DNA from: a bacterium
Lineage (GTDB): Bacteria; Hinthialibacterota; Hinthialibacteria; Hinthialibacterales; Hinthialibacteraceae
Assembly (NCBI GenBank): GCA_016125385.1
Contig: WGLV01000029.1
Coordinates: 1-57,311 of the forward strand
Direction of reading: 5' to 3'
Length of the DNA stretch: 57,311 nt
Positions 7,644 to 15,882 of the stretch are shown here, piece after piece; position 1 is the stretch's first letter; the number at the start of each line of letters is the position of its first letter. A model generated the notes under the pieces. That model ran no database searches and had not been told where the DNA came from. It was given only the letters and a program-made list of their open reading frames with translations. Position numbers and translations under genes: made by a program.

Positions 7644-8443
7644 TGACGGTCTATGGCAAATACGATCCGCAAAACGCGGGTAATTCGTCGTCGCTGTTCG
7701 TTTACAAAGAGGTCCCCGTCACGTCGGCTAAGTTGAATCGATGGAACGCGAATCTGGAGGCGGGCTTCGAACTGTTGCATGCCGTCTGTTCGGCGTTATT
7801 CACCCGCGGCCAGGCGGCGGTAATCGCCACCAGCGGAGGCGATGCGTTGAAAGTGAGCGCGCTCCATGAGCCCGCGTTGTGCGTACGCGTCGCGCCCGGC
7901 TGGGCGGTGTTGGACGGAGGTTTCGCGGGCCTCGCCGAGGAGACGGTGCTCCCGGCGGCGGGAGAAATCGCCCCTCCTGTCATCCAGCCGCGCATCGATT
8001 CCATCGTGCTGCTGGTCAGCGGCGATCCGGCTGTGATCGCGGGAGCGGAATCGCCCGCGCCCGCCGCGCCGGACGTGCCTGAAGGCGCTCTTGAACTGGC
8101 GAGGGCGTATCATCGCGCCGGTTCGACGCAAGTGCTTAATGATGACGATGGCGTGAATTCATACCTCATTGATGTGCGCCCGAAGATGGTGATGGGCGAT
8201 GCGCATCGCCACGCGGAAGACCTCGTTCCAGTCGAATCCACCGATGGGGCGCGAACGATGTTTTCGACCGCGCACGTGTATCGCGACGGATCGCTTCACG
8301 TTCATCTGAACGGCGTTCGCCAGCAGGCGGGCGTCGATTACGCCGAAGACGCCGGGCGCAGATCGTATACCTTCTTTTCACCGCCGCCCGCGCAATCCCG
8401 CTTGCAGCATGACTATCTGATTGAATACGAAATCGCCGAGTAA
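7643..8443 (+). CDS. Tail-fibre-like protein
   Basis: A 266-residue protein. The first 140 residues include LNRWNANLEAGFELLHAV and VAPGWAVLDGGFAGLAEET, a baseplate/fibre-type segment, and the linker is Ala/Pro-rich. The last 70 residues, FSTAHVYRDGSLHVHLNGVR then GVDYAED and SRLQHDYLIEYEI, match a small beta domain repeated in many phage tail fibres (GTLxVYLNGxRxxxGxDYxE). KMVMGDAHRHAEDL provides a His-rich turn before it. The protein therefore probably contacts a surface ligand. Its start overlaps the previous stop (TAATG). No signal peptide is seen, in contrast to the next gene. Confidence 0.6.
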   Translation: MTVYGKYDPQNAGNSSSLFVYKEVPVTSAKLNRWNANLEAGFELLHAVCSALFTRGQAAVIATSGGDALKVSALHEPALCVRVAPGWAVLDGGFAGLAEETVLPAAGEIAPPVIQPRIDSIVLLVSGDPAVIAGAESPAPAAPDVPEGALELARAYHRAGSTQVLNDDDGVNSYLIDVRPKMVMGDAHRHAEDLVPVESTDGARTMFSTAHVYRDGSLHVHLNGVRQQAGVDYAEDAGRRSYTFFSPPPAQSRLQHDYLIEYEIAE

Positions 8444-8452
8444 GGAGCCGCT

Positions 8453-9091
8453 ATGAAAACTCGTTGGATTCTCTACGCCGTTATGCTGGCGCTCGCATCC
8501 GGCGCGGCTGTATCGCAAACTCTGATCGGCCCGAGTCAGATCGAAGACGTGTTTCTCCGTAAAAGCGGGGGAAGCGTATTCGGCGACGTCGCCGCCGCGA
8601 CGTCCACCATTCAGGCCGCGACGCTCGATCTGCCGGGCGATGACGGCGGCGTATTTACAATTCTGCGCGACGGGCCCTTGTCGGTGCTGCGTTCCGATCG
8701 TGACATTTATATCGATCCGACCAACGACGGCGTTGCGGGCGGGCAGATCATCCCCGCCACGGTGATGAAATTTCCCGAAGCGCTGGGCGACAAGATCCGC
8801 TTCTACAGTACGTCGTACAAAATCGGCGTTTCGCCCTTTGATCTCGATATCACTTCCGACCGGAACATCCGGTTTCACTCCGACACGGTGGAAGACCTGA
8901 TGGTCATCGCGGGCGACGAGGGCGACGTGACGGTCAAGAACAATCTGACGGTCGGAAACCTGCTTCAGTTGAAGGTGGTGAACGCGCTGCCCTCGGCTGG
9001 CGTGGGCCAGATTATCTATCTCGATCACACCAGCGATGACGGTCAGGACGGCGTCTACGTCATGACCGGCGCCGGTTGGCAAAAACTGTGA
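8453..9091 (+). CDS. Exported fibre-like protein
   Basis: A 212-residue protein beginning with a clear Sec signal peptide, MKTRWILYAVMLALASGAAV then S, with probable cleavage before QTLIGPSQ. The mature part has the short repetitive beta strands of tail-fibre shafts: SDRDIYIDPTNDG, MKFPEALGDKIRFYSTSYKI, DLDITSDRNIRFHSD, VTVKNNLTVGNLLQLK, and ends GVYVMTGAGWQKL. A signal peptide on a virion-type protein is unusual because phage fibres assemble in the cytoplasm. The protein may act in the periplasm or at the cell surface. AAGGAG lies before ATG 8453, ten bases after the previous gene. Confidence 0.6.
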   Translation: MKTRWILYAVMLALASGAAVSQTLIGPSQIEDVFLRKSGGSVFGDVAAATSTIQAATLDLPGDDGGVFTILRDGPLSVLRSDRDIYIDPTNDGVAGGQIIPATVMKFPEALGDKIRFYSTSYKIGVSPFDLDITSDRNIRFHSDTVEDLMVIAGDEGDVTVKNNLTVGNLLQLKVVNALPSAGVGQIIYLDHTSDDGQDGVYVMTGAGWQKL

Positions 9092-9101
9092 GGACGCCGC
9101 C

Positions 9102-9353
9102 ATGCGTGATTCTGAATTGCGGGCGGCGAGAGATTACGCCGAGTTGAAGGCGTCTATCGAGCGGATTCGCGCCAAACTCGAATCGGTCGAATCGATGATG
9201 CTTTACACGCGGCAGTCGCTCGACGATCTCAATAAGCAATATCAGAAAAGCCGCGTTGACCTGGCGGGCGTTAAAACCAGTGCGGCCATCTTCGGCGCGC
9301 TGACCGGCAGCCTGATGGCGGCGTTGTTCCGCTGGGCGCTGGGCGGACTGTGA
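9102..9353 (+). CDS. XhlA-like coiled-coil membrane protein
   Basis: An 83-residue protein with an N-terminal coiled coil (about residues 5-50: YAELKASIERIRAKLESVE, DDLNKQYQKSRVDL) and one C-terminal transmembrane helix (AAIFGALTGSLMAALFRWAL). This is the layout of XhlA-type holin-associated proteins, which work with holins in phage lysis or release. No lysin or second holin is recognised next to it. It could instead anchor the exported neighbours to the membrane. GAGGACG precedes ATG 9102. Confidence 0.5.
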   Translation: MRDSELRAARDYAELKASIERIRAKLESVESMMLYTRQSLDDLNKQYQKSRVDLAGVKTSAAIFGALTGSLMAALFRWALGGL

Positions 9354-9377
9354 TGAACCTGAACCGAGGAGATTTCA

Positions 9378-10169
9378 ATGAAACGAACGATTCTCATTCC
9401 CTGGCTGTTTCTGGCCGCGTTGAGCGGTATGGCGCAGACGTACCTGGGCGTATTTGAAGAAGGCGATGAAGCGCCTTTTCTGGTCACCGCTTCCGATCCT
9501 GAAAGCGGAAATCCCGTCACGCCGGAGAACATGAGTTACTCCATCGTGTTCGGCGGCGCGGAGATCGCCCAGGGCGGGTTGACCGAACTGCGCACCGGCG
9601 TGGCGCTGGGCGTCGTCTCCACCACGGGATTCACGGCGGGGCCGTATGTGATTCTGGTATCAGGCCAGATCGGCGGCGTAACCGCGTATACCCACAAGTC
9701 GTTTACGCTGGCCGAGGCGGGCGAAGGGCTGCGCGGGATCGCCCGCGAAACGGCGGGGCTGAACGGGCTGACGCCGCTGACCGAAGACGTGTATCTGCCG
9801 TATTACGCGTACACCATTTCTCAACTCTCAGGCCGCATTGAAGCGGCCACGAGCCAACTTTCTGATGAAGTCGAGCCCGCCGCGCTTCATGCCGAAATCA
9901 GCGCGCGCGAACTCTCGAGGGCCCGGCTATGGTACGCGCAGAGCGCGATTGAAAGCGCGTCGCGCAGCGTCCCCGCCGATATGCCGTCACACATGGAGAT
10001 TCAGCTCGCTTCGCCCGGTGACGATTCGTTTTCCTCTCCGTTGGAAACGTTTTATCGAATCTATACATACACCGATGCGCTGAACGCCTCCAAACCGTCC
10101 AGTGAGACGCGTTCGGTCACGCCGCCCGCTGACGGCGCGTTTTATCTCGATCCCGATGTGGACTGGTAA
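9378..10169 (+). CDS. Exported protein of phage-type cassette, unknown function
   Basis: A 263-residue protein with a Sec signal peptide (MKRTILIPWLFLAALSGMA, probable cleavage before QTYLGV). Residues 25-120 are a beta-rich domain resembling the N-terminal part of baseplate upper proteins (DEAPFLVTASDPESGNPVTP, TGFTAGPYVILVSGQIGG). Residues 120-210 are helical (YTISQLSGRIEAATSQLSD), and the tail contains TPPADGAFYLDPDVDW. I do not recognise a known family over the whole length. It is the second gene in this block with an export signal, and its mature start QT resembles that of the first. GAGGAG precedes ATG 9378. Confidence 0.55.
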   Translation: MKRTILIPWLFLAALSGMAQTYLGVFEEGDEAPFLVTASDPESGNPVTPENMSYSIVFGGAEIAQGGLTELRTGVALGVVSTTGFTAGPYVILVSGQIGGVTAYTHKSFTLAEAGEGLRGIARETAGLNGLTPLTEDVYLPYYAYTISQLSGRIEAATSQLSDEVEPAALHAEISARELSRARLWYAQSAIESASRSVPADMPSHMEIQLASPGDDSFSSPLETFYRIYTYTDALNASKPSSETRSVTPPADGAFYLDPDVDW

Positions 10170-10181
10170 GGAGCGCGCGGC

Positions 10182-10385
10182 ATGACGCGGGAAAGTGGTG
10201 AAAGTATGCAACTCAATGATGACCTGATTCTGGGCCGGAGCGGGCGCGCAACCGGCGTTGTATGGACCGGCGCGCGCGGCGGTCAGGGGCGCTTTTATCA
10301 GATTCAGCTGAGAGTGACCATCGCCGGGCGAATTCCCGTCCGGGTCCGGTTCCCCGGTGGAGCGCGGAAGGAGATCGAACGATGA
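10182..10385 (+). CDS. Small protein of phage-type cassette, unknown
   Basis: A 67-residue basic protein with no family I recognise. It contains LNDDLILGRSGRATGVVW followed by beta strands FYQIQLRVTIAGRIPVRV. AAGGAG lies eight bases before ATG 10182, supporting that start; a second ATG at 10206 has a weaker site. Its stop overlaps the next start (ATGA), so it is translated together with the BppU-like gene, which supports it as a real gene despite its size. Confidence 0.5.
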   Translation: MTRESGESMQLNDDLILGRSGRATGVVWTGARGGQGRFYQIQLRVTIAGRIPVRVRFPGGARKEIER

Positions 10386-10702
10386 ACGCGCCGATTCAAC
10401 TCAACCAACATGACGCGGGCGTGAAACTGGCGTTCACCTGCGTGAATGAAAAAGGCGAACCGATCGATCTGACCGGGCTCGAAGTCGATTTTACCCTCTA
10501 TTTCGATGGAACCGCCGTCAACGAAGGCCGCACCCGGTGTATGAAAACCGATGCGCCGATGGGTGTGGCCGAGTATACCGTGACCGGCGATGACACCGAC
10601 GCCGCGGGCCTTTTGTATGGTAAACTGCGGCTTGAACAGGGTGCCGAATACGTCCGCAATATTGGCTCGATTCCCCTGCTTGTCGAAGCTGATTCGGGAT
10701 AG
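10382..10702 (+). CDS. BppU-N-like baseplate domain protein
   Basis: A 106-residue single-domain protein resembling the N-terminal domain of phage baseplate upper protein BppU: LNQHDAGVKLAFTCVNEKGE then PIDLTGLEVDFTLYF, MGVAEYTVTGDDTDAAG and LYGKLRLEQGAEYV. In phages this Ig-like domain anchors receptor-binding modules to the baseplate; here it stands alone without the C-terminal part. It is the last gene of the cassette and is coupled to the previous one by ATGA. No terminator is obvious before purC, which starts 113 bases later. Confidence 0.65.
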   Translation: MNAPIQLNQHDAGVKLAFTCVNEKGEPIDLTGLEVDFTLYFDGTAVNEGRTRCMKTDAPMGVAEYTVTGDDTDAAGLLYGKLRLEQGAEYVRNIGSIPLLVEADSG

Positions 10703-10815
10703 TTTTCCGCTCGCTTCACGCCGCGCTTGAATGATGAGCCGCGCGGACGTATAAGCTTTGCATCAGCATATATGCCGATCATCATGGCATTGTTCGTTTT
10801 TCGCGGGAGAGTTTC

Positions 10816-11709
10816 ATGAAACCAGCCATCACCAGCATCGAGATTCCCGGCGTCGAACCGTCGCAGCGCGGCAAAGTGCGCGACATCTTCGACCTGGGCG
10901 GCGAGTTGCTTATTGTCGCGACCGACCGCATCAGCGCGTTCGATTGCATTCTTCCGCAGGGCGTACCGGGCAAGGGCGCCATTCTGACCCAGATGACGCG
11001 CTTCTGGCTCGACGCGTTGGAAGAAGCCCAACCTAACCACCTTGTCACGATGGAAGTGAGCGAGTTCCCTGAACCGTTCCGTTCCCATCCCGAAATTCTC
11101 GAAAAACGCTCCATGCTGGTGCGCAAGGCCGATCCCATTCTGGTAGAGTGCGTGGTGCGCGGATACCTGGCGGGGTCGGGCTGGGTCGATTATCAGAAGA
11201 ATCGCACCGTGGCGGGCGTGAAGATTCATGAAGACATTACTGAATCAGGAGAACTGCCCAAGCCGATGTTCACCCCGGCGGTGAAAAACAAGGCCGGGCA
11301 TGACGAAAACATTTCGTTCGACGAGATGCTGGTCGTGGTGGGCGGCGCCGAGGGCGTCGAACTCCGTGACCGCAGCATTGAACTCTACAAAGAAGCCGCC
11401 GCCATCGCGCGGGAACGCGGCGTGATCATCGCCGATACCAAGTTCGAGTTCGGCTATCTCGACGGCGAGATCGTGCTGATCGATGAGGTTCTGACGCCCG
11501 ATTCATCGCGCTTCTGGCGGGTGGAGGATTACCAGCCGGGCCGCCCGCAGGAGGCGATGGACAAGCAATTCGTGCGCGATTATCTCAAAAGCCTCGATTG
11601 GGATCGCAACCCGCCCGCGCCCGATTTGCCCGAAGAAATCATCATGAAGACGCGCCAGCGCTATCTCGACGCGTATACCACCCTCACCGGGAAGGAGTGG
11701 GAGGATTAA
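10816..11709 (+). CDS. purC: SAICAR synthase
   Basis: Phosphoribosylaminoimidazole-succinocarboxamide synthase, 297 residues, joins aspartate to CAIR using ATP in purine synthesis. Visible signatures: RGKVRDIFDLGGELLIVATD at residues 18-37, ISAFDCILPQGVPGKG, ILVECVVRGYLAGSGW, IADTKFEFGYLDG and LIDEVLTPDSSRFW. Length fits the longer SAICAR synthase type seen in many bacteria and yeast. The start has GGGAGAG upstream. No other purine gene is nearby, so it is a singleton. The following gene begins 38 bases on and may be cotranscribed. Confidence 0.95.
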   Translation: MKPAITSIEIPGVEPSQRGKVRDIFDLGGELLIVATDRISAFDCILPQGVPGKGAILTQMTRFWLDALEEAQPNHLVTMEVSEFPEPFRSHPEILEKRSMLVRKADPILVECVVRGYLAGSGWVDYQKNRTVAGVKIHEDITESGELPKPMFTPAVKNKAGHDENISFDEMLVVVGGAEGVELRDRSIELYKEAAAIARERGVIIADTKFEFGYLDGEIVLIDEVLTPDSSRFWRVEDYQPGRPQEAMDKQFVRDYLKSLDWDRNPPAPDLPEEIIMKTRQRYLDAYTTLTGKEWED

Positions 11710-11746
11710 CCCCGAACCCCGCTCCTGGACGAAGGCGGCCTCGGCC

Positions 11747-13759
11747 GTGGCGCTGGCGTGGTTCGGCGTGTGCATTGTTCTCTTCGCGCTGGTTCCGATG
11801 AACCAGCCGTTCTTCGGCTCTATTTTTGTTTCGTTCTTTCGCGCGTTGGGGAGACTGAATCTTCAGTTTCCCCAACGTTTTTTTATGGACTTATCATTTG
11901 AGTTGATCGCGCTGGGCGTGTATCTCGTCATCGGCGTGTTGTTTCTTCGTCTGTTCGTCCGGCTGCCCCGCGCGCTTGAAATCTCACTGGCGGCGTTCAT
12001 GGGGATCGGGCTGGCGAATTTTGCGCTGGAGATCCCTGCGATTTTTCTTTTTCTCAACCGCTTCTCCGTGGCGATGATTCTGGGCCTGCTGTTGCTCGGA
12101 TTGATCGCGGCGCGCCGGCTGGCGGGCTGGAGCGAGCTCGCGCCCGAGTTTGGATCGCCTCCGCTTGACCGCCCCGCAGAACGCTGGGCCTTTGCCGCCG
12201 CCTGGGCGCTGATGGCGGCGATCGTGCTGCTCTCGTTCTACCACGCGCTGTTGTATCCGGTCGATTACTGGGATGCGTTGATTCTATATGTCCATTACGG
12301 CGAGATGACCTGGAGGCTGGGCGGATTTCCCACGCTGGTCTGTTTGCAGGTCGGGCTGGGGCTGGGCGCGAATTACCCTCATCTTTACCCGCTTCATCAG
12401 GCGGCCACGGCGGCGCTGTTCGGATCGTGGTCCGACCTGTATGCCCAGCTCCTGCCGCCCCTGGCGGGAGTCGTCTCAATCGTGACGGTGTATTATCTTT
12501 CGCTTCATCTCACCCGCGACCGGCTGGCGTCCGCGCTGGCGGCGCTGGCGTTTCGTGCGCTGCCGTTCGTGAGCTCGTATTTCGTATACGCGTCCGATTA
12601 TTCGCTGGTGATGGCGTATACCGCCGCGTTTCTGCTGTTCGCGGCCCTGTTCGCCTCTCATCCCACCGTGCGCGCCGCTCAGCCCCTGCTGATGACGGCG
12701 GCGATTTTTCTCCACATCAACTACCTGGGCGTGGTCGTCTGGCCCTGCGTCGCGCTGCTGATCGTCTGGATGATGCTCACCCGCGAATGCGGCCGCCGCT
12801 TGGGCGCGGCGTGGATCGCGTCGGCCTGTGGATGGTTCGCGCTGGCGATGACGTGGTGCATGAGAAACGCCATCGTGACCGGCAACCCGGTGTACGCGTT
12901 TTTTCCGAACCTGTTCGGTGGAAAAAACATCAACCTCGACGTGCTGGCTTCGGCGAATACCGAATGGCTCGCGCATGGCAATGGCTTCGCGCAGTTGGGC
13001 GATACGCTCGGCCAGCGACTGGTGGGCAGCGTTCCGGTGATGCTGTTCGACTGGCGCATGGCGCCGCTGACGCTGGGCCTGCTGGCGCCCGCGCTGCTGT
13101 TCGGCTGGAAGAAAAACCAGCCGTTCTACTGGACGGCGCTGCTGCTGCTCTTTATCTACGCGCTTTATCAGTACGTCATCTCGGGGCTGTATCTCTATCA
13201 CACCATCGCCGCGTTCGTGATTCTGGCGGTCTTCGCCGCGCGCTTCCTGGCCGTGACGTCCGGCGCGGCGCGGTTGGGCTTCGCCGCGCTGGTTCTGTTC
13301 ACCGGGTTGATTCCAGGCGTGTCGTACTCAATCATGGGGCCCAAAATCGCCAATCCTTCGTTGCCGGTATTCGCCACGCCGGGGCTTTCGAAAGAACAAT
13401 ACTACCGCGTGCGCTACCCCGAGGTCGCGCCGGCGTGGAAGTTCATCAACGATACGCTGGAGCCCTACAGCCTGATTCTCACTCATGACAACCGCTATCA
13501 CGTCTATCGGGAAGACATCGGAATCATTCATCTCGACGACTGCGAGCTGACGCCGTTTTATGGACGCCCGTATGATGAAGTCCATCGCGAGCTGCTGCGG
13601 CGCGGCGTGTCGTATTATCTGTATATCCCCGATGAGGATACCCACCCCATCACCGCCCGCCTCGGCCATCGGGCGCATCTCAACGACCCCGCCTACTTCG
13701 ACGAGATCTACCGCAATGGCCGGGTCGCTCTTTACCGGCTGATCAAACCAGAGGAATAA
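11747..13759 (+). CDS. Polytopic membrane protein, GT-C glycosyltransferase type
   Basis: A 670-residue protein with about twelve hydrophobic segments spread through residues 1-520 and a soluble C-terminal region of about 130 residues. The segment between helices contains DYWDALILYVHYGEMTW followed by YPHLYPLHQ, an arrangement like the first periplasmic loop of GT-C enzymes (dolichyl-phosphate-mannose transferase or ArnT-like), where an Asp is catalytic. It may transfer a sugar from a polyprenyl carrier on the outer face of the membrane. The start is GTG 11747; no ATG lies upstream in frame after the purC stop. The substrate cannot be read from sequence. Confidence 0.6.
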   Translation: MALAWFGVCIVLFALVPMNQPFFGSIFVSFFRALGRLNLQFPQRFFMDLSFELIALGVYLVIGVLFLRLFVRLPRALEISLAAFMGIGLANFALEIPAIFLFLNRFSVAMILGLLLLGLIAARRLAGWSELAPEFGSPPLDRPAERWAFAAAWALMAAIVLLSFYHALLYPVDYWDALILYVHYGEMTWRLGGFPTLVCLQVGLGLGANYPHLYPLHQAATAALFGSWSDLYAQLLPPLAGVVSIVTVYYLSLHLTRDRLASALAALAFRALPFVSSYFVYASDYSLVMAYTAAFLLFAALFASHPTVRAAQPLLMTAAIFLHINYLGVVVWPCVALLIVWMMLTRECGRRLGAAWIASACGWFALAMTWCMRNAIVTGNPVYAFFPNLFGGKNINLDVLASANTEWLAHGNGFAQLGDTLGQRLVGSVPVMLFDWRMAPLTLGLLAPALLFGWKKNQPFYWTALLLLFIYALYQYVISGLYLYHTIAAFVILAVFAARFLAVTSGAARLGFAALVLFTGLIPGVSYSIMGPKIANPSLPVFATPGLSKEQYYRVRYPEVAPAWKFINDTLEPYSLILTHDNRYHVYREDIGIIHLDDCELTPFYGRPYDEVHRELLRRGVSYYLYIPDEDTHPITARLGHRAHLNDPAYFDEIYRNGRVALYRLIKPEE

Positions 13760-13919
13760 CAGAGACCGCCGGTTATTTCAGTTTCCTGCAAGTTGAAGAA
13801 ACATGGCATGCGCCCGCCGGGTGAAACTTTTGCGAGCGAATGAGACCATTGGCGGAGCGTCTCCTGAGCGGGAAAAGTTTTATCCAAGGGCGTGGATTTA
13901 TACAATCATTCAATAACAT

Positions 13920-13957
13920 GAAAACGCCCCCGCGCCGGAAGACGCGAGGGCTTTTGA
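13920..13957. terminator. Bidirectional intrinsic terminator
   Basis: AAAAC, then GCCCCCGCG paired imperfectly with CGCGAGGGC around an eight-base loop, then TTTTG. It has A and T runs on opposite sides and lies between two convergent genes, the membrane protein and efp. Confidence 0.7.
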
Positions 13958-13981
13958 GTGCGGAATTACGCCGCGAGTTGG

Positions 13982-14548
13982 TTACATGCGTTCGATGTAA
14001 CTGCCGTCGCGGGTGTCGACGCGGATCACGTCGCCGATGTTGATAAACAGCGGAACCTGCACCACCGCGCCGGTTTCGACCGTGGCGGGCTTGCTGCCGC
14101 CTGAGGCGGTATCGCCCTTCAGGCCGGGGTCTGTGTCGGTGACCTCATACTCCATGTGTTGAGGCATATCGACGTCGACCGGTTCGCCGTTATAAAACAG
14201 CAGGCTCATCTCGGTGTTTTCTTTCAGCCAGACGTCTTTGCCCAGCAGCTGTTCGGCGGGCAGTGAAAATTGCTCGTAATTCGCCTGCTCCATGAAGTGG
14301 AGTTCGTCGCCCTCGCGGTAGAGGAACTCGACCTTCTTCGGTTCGAGAATCGCCTTCTCGACGCTGTCGTTGGTCTTGATGGTCTTATCGAGCACGCGGC
14401 CGGTCTTCATGTGTTTGATCTTGATACGGATGATGGCCTGGCCCTTGCCCGGCGAGTAATGCTCGTACTTGGTTACGGTATACACTTCGCCGTCGAATTC
14501 GAGTTTGGTGCCGGCGCGCACTTCGGTCGGTTTAATGGTGATGCCCAT
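13982..14548 (-). CDS. efp: Translation elongation factor P
   Basis: A 188-residue factor that relieves ribosome stalling at consecutive prolines. The KOW-like first domain has KPTEVRAGTKLEFDGEVYTV and the modification loop YSPGKGQA, with the target lysine at residue 35. The middle OB domain holds EFLYREGDELHFME, and the C-terminal OB domain ends with VPLFINIGDVIRVDTRDGSY, the family signature. I chose ATG 14548 because GGAG lies about ten bases upstream; an in-frame start at 14674 would add 42 residues unlike EF-P. No lysine-modifying enzyme gene (epmA, epmB, earP) is in view. Confidence 0.95.
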   Translation of the reverse strand: MGITIKPTEVRAGTKLEFDGEVYTVTKYEHYSPGKGQAIIRIKIKHMKTGRVLDKTIKTNDSVEKAILEPKKVEFLYREGDELHFMEQANYEQFSLPAEQLLGKDVWLKENTEMSLLFYNGEPVDVDMPQHMEYEVTDTDPGLKGDTASGGSKPATVETGAVVQVPLFINIGDVIRVDTRDGSYIERM

Positions 14549-14629
14549 ACAGGTTTCTCCGTCTTTATGGTTCGTCTTGAGTACAGTATAGATTGCAGGC
14601 TGGAAAGTATAAATACGCGGCCCCGAATA

Positions 14630-14668
14630 AACAACCGCCCCGGATGAGGTCTCGGCCGGGGCGGGAGA
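14630..14668 (-). terminator. Intrinsic terminator after the LptA-like pair
   Basis: On the minus strand CCGCCCCGG pairs with CCGGGGCGG, followed by TTGTTTATT. It lies just past the stop of the 201-residue exported protein and upstream of efp, ending the LptC/LptA-like operon. Confidence 0.75.
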
Positions 14669-14687
14669 AATCACTATATGCCGCGAT

Positions 14688-15293
14688 TCAGTTTTTGGGG
14701 CCGGAAAGCTGCCGGTCGATGGGCAGCCCAGCCGTAACGGCTTCGTCTCCCAGAATGGTCTGAATCTGATCGACCGGCGTGATCGATTTCACCCGGTTGG
14801 CGTCGCCCTCTTTTTCAAAGGCGAAAAGAAACTCCACCGCTTCCGTGTAAATCTTCATCCCGGTGGGGGGGAGATAGCGGATGATGGCGGGCGATTTCTT
14901 ATCGCCTGTGGCGATCATCTTGAGGTTTTGCGGCTGATAATCGATCGAGATCGGCCCCGCGATATACTCGTCGCCGCGCTCAATGCGCGCGGCGCCCGCC
15001 ATGTAGAGAGCGCCGCTCGCCGACCAGTAGTCGATCTTCCGGGCGGTGTAGATCGTGGTGCGGGTTCCTTCGGTGATCGTGACCTTGGCGGCCTGTACGC
15101 CCGGTTTGGGCGTCAGGTGCAGCACGGGCGAATCCGAGAACGGATTCTCGGCCTGCCACTGCGTGTCTGAACCGATCAACACCTGTTTCGAGCCCGATGA
15201 AAAGGTCGTCGAAAGGTCCTGAGCCCGGGCCGCGCCGGCGGCGATGAGCGCCGCCGCGATGGCCAGCGCCGTGAATTGAGCGAGTTTGTTCAT
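14688..15293 (-). CDS. Exported LptA/OstA-like protein, copy 2
   Basis: A 201-residue protein with a Sec signal peptide (MNKLAQFTALAIAAALIAAG, cleavage near AARA-Q). The mature part has the short beta strands of an OstA-type jellyroll: KVTITEGTRTTIYTARKIDY, LYMAGAARIERGDEYIAGP and ISIDYQPQNLKMIATGDKK. In LPS export, LptA units stack end to end in the periplasm to carry LPS. It is clearly a paralogue of the adjacent gene: both share DLSTTF.SGSK.V.IG.DT.WQA and PF.. .PVLHL.PK. The end differs, with a 25-residue extension containing AVTAGLPIDRQLSG. It could be an outer-membrane biogenesis factor other than LptA. Confidence 0.65.
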   Translation of the reverse strand: MNKLAQFTALAIAAALIAAGAARAQDLSTTFSSGSKQVLIGSDTQWQAENPFSDSPVLHLTPKPGVQAAKVTITEGTRTTIYTARKIDYWSASGALYMAGAARIERGDEYIAGPISIDYQPQNLKMIATGDKKSPAIIRYLPPTGMKIYTEAVEFLFAFEKEGDANRVKSITPVDQIQTILGDEAVTAGLPIDRQLSGPKN

Positions 15294-15317
15294 AAATGGG
15301 TTCCCTGAGCCGATTCG

Positions 15318-15881
15318 TTAATAGACCGGCGTAATGGTTTTGACCACCACATCGTCACCTGCTTTGACGAAAGCGATATGAAATTCCGGCGCCCTGGAGT
15401 GCATTTGCAACCCTTTGGGCGGAATATAGCGGATTTCAGCGGGAGCCTTCTTGGTACCCTTCACGGTCATGATGAGTTTTTCGGGCAGGTATTCGATGGA
15501 GACCGAACCGGCGATAAGTTGTTTGCCGCGTTCGATGCGCGCGTCTTCTTCCATCAACAGCGCTTCGCTGCCCACCGCGTAGCGGATCTTCTTCGCGGTG
15601 TATTTTGTGACCTCGGTTCCATCGGTGATGGTGACGCTGGCGTATTTGACGCCTTCTTTGGGCTTGAGGTGGAGCACGGGAGTCTCTGAAAACGGATCAT
15701 CCGCCTGCCACTCGGTGTCATTACCGATCACCACTTCCTTGGAGCCGGAGGTGAACGTGGTTGAGAGGTCGGGCGCGGGGGCCTGAGCCTGCGGGGCGTC
15801 CTGCGCCAAGACCGCCGGAGTGATAACCGCGGCGAGGGCGATCGTCGTGAAAAGGATTCGTGCGCGTAGTTTCATAATCAT
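15318..15881 (-). CDS. Exported LptA/OstA-like protein, copy 1
   Basis: A 187-residue protein with a Sec signal peptide (KLRARILFTTIALAAVITPA, cleavage near VLA-QD), then an Ala/Pro/Gln linker. The mature domain repeats the strand pattern of OstA proteins: ASVTITDGTEVTKYTAKKIR, LLMEEDARIERGKQLIAGS and VSIEYLPEKLIMTVKGTKK. It is paralogous to the downstream gene 24 bases away. The upstream LptC-like gene ends two bases from this start, so the three genes are almost certainly cotranscribed and probably form one envelope lipid-transfer apparatus. Assignment to LptA rests on fold pattern and context, not on strong sequence identity. Confidence 0.65.
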   Translation of the reverse strand: MIMKLRARILFTTIALAAVITPAVLAQDAPQAQAPAPDLSTTFTSGSKEVVIGNDTEWQADDPFSETPVLHLKPKEGVKYASVTITDGTEVTKYTAKKIRYAVGSEALLMEEDARIERGKQLIAGSVSIEYLPEKLIMTVKGTKKAPAEIRYIPPKGLQMHSRAPEFHIAFVKAGDDVVVKTITPVY

Positions 15882-15882
15882 A

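Larger units (their letters stand above)
3463..10702 (+). mobile_element. Phage-derived virion-gene cassette (incomplete prophage or domesticated particle)
   Basis: Twelve rightward genes with short gaps or overlaps encode proteins of phage structural type: coiled-coil protein, decoration protein, major capsid protein, connector-like, distal-tail-like, prohead-protease-like, fibre-like proteins, XhlA-like and BppU-like. Terminase, portal, tail tube, tape measure, lysin, integrase and repressor are not recognisable. All frames are intact and GC-rich like the neighbouring chromosome. The block lies between ndh and purC without visible attachment sites. Boundaries are those of the outermost genes. 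Confidence 0.75.

Noticed and set aside
3463-10702. Functional inducible prophage
   Set aside because: No integrase, repressor, terminase, portal, tape measure or lysin is recognisable.
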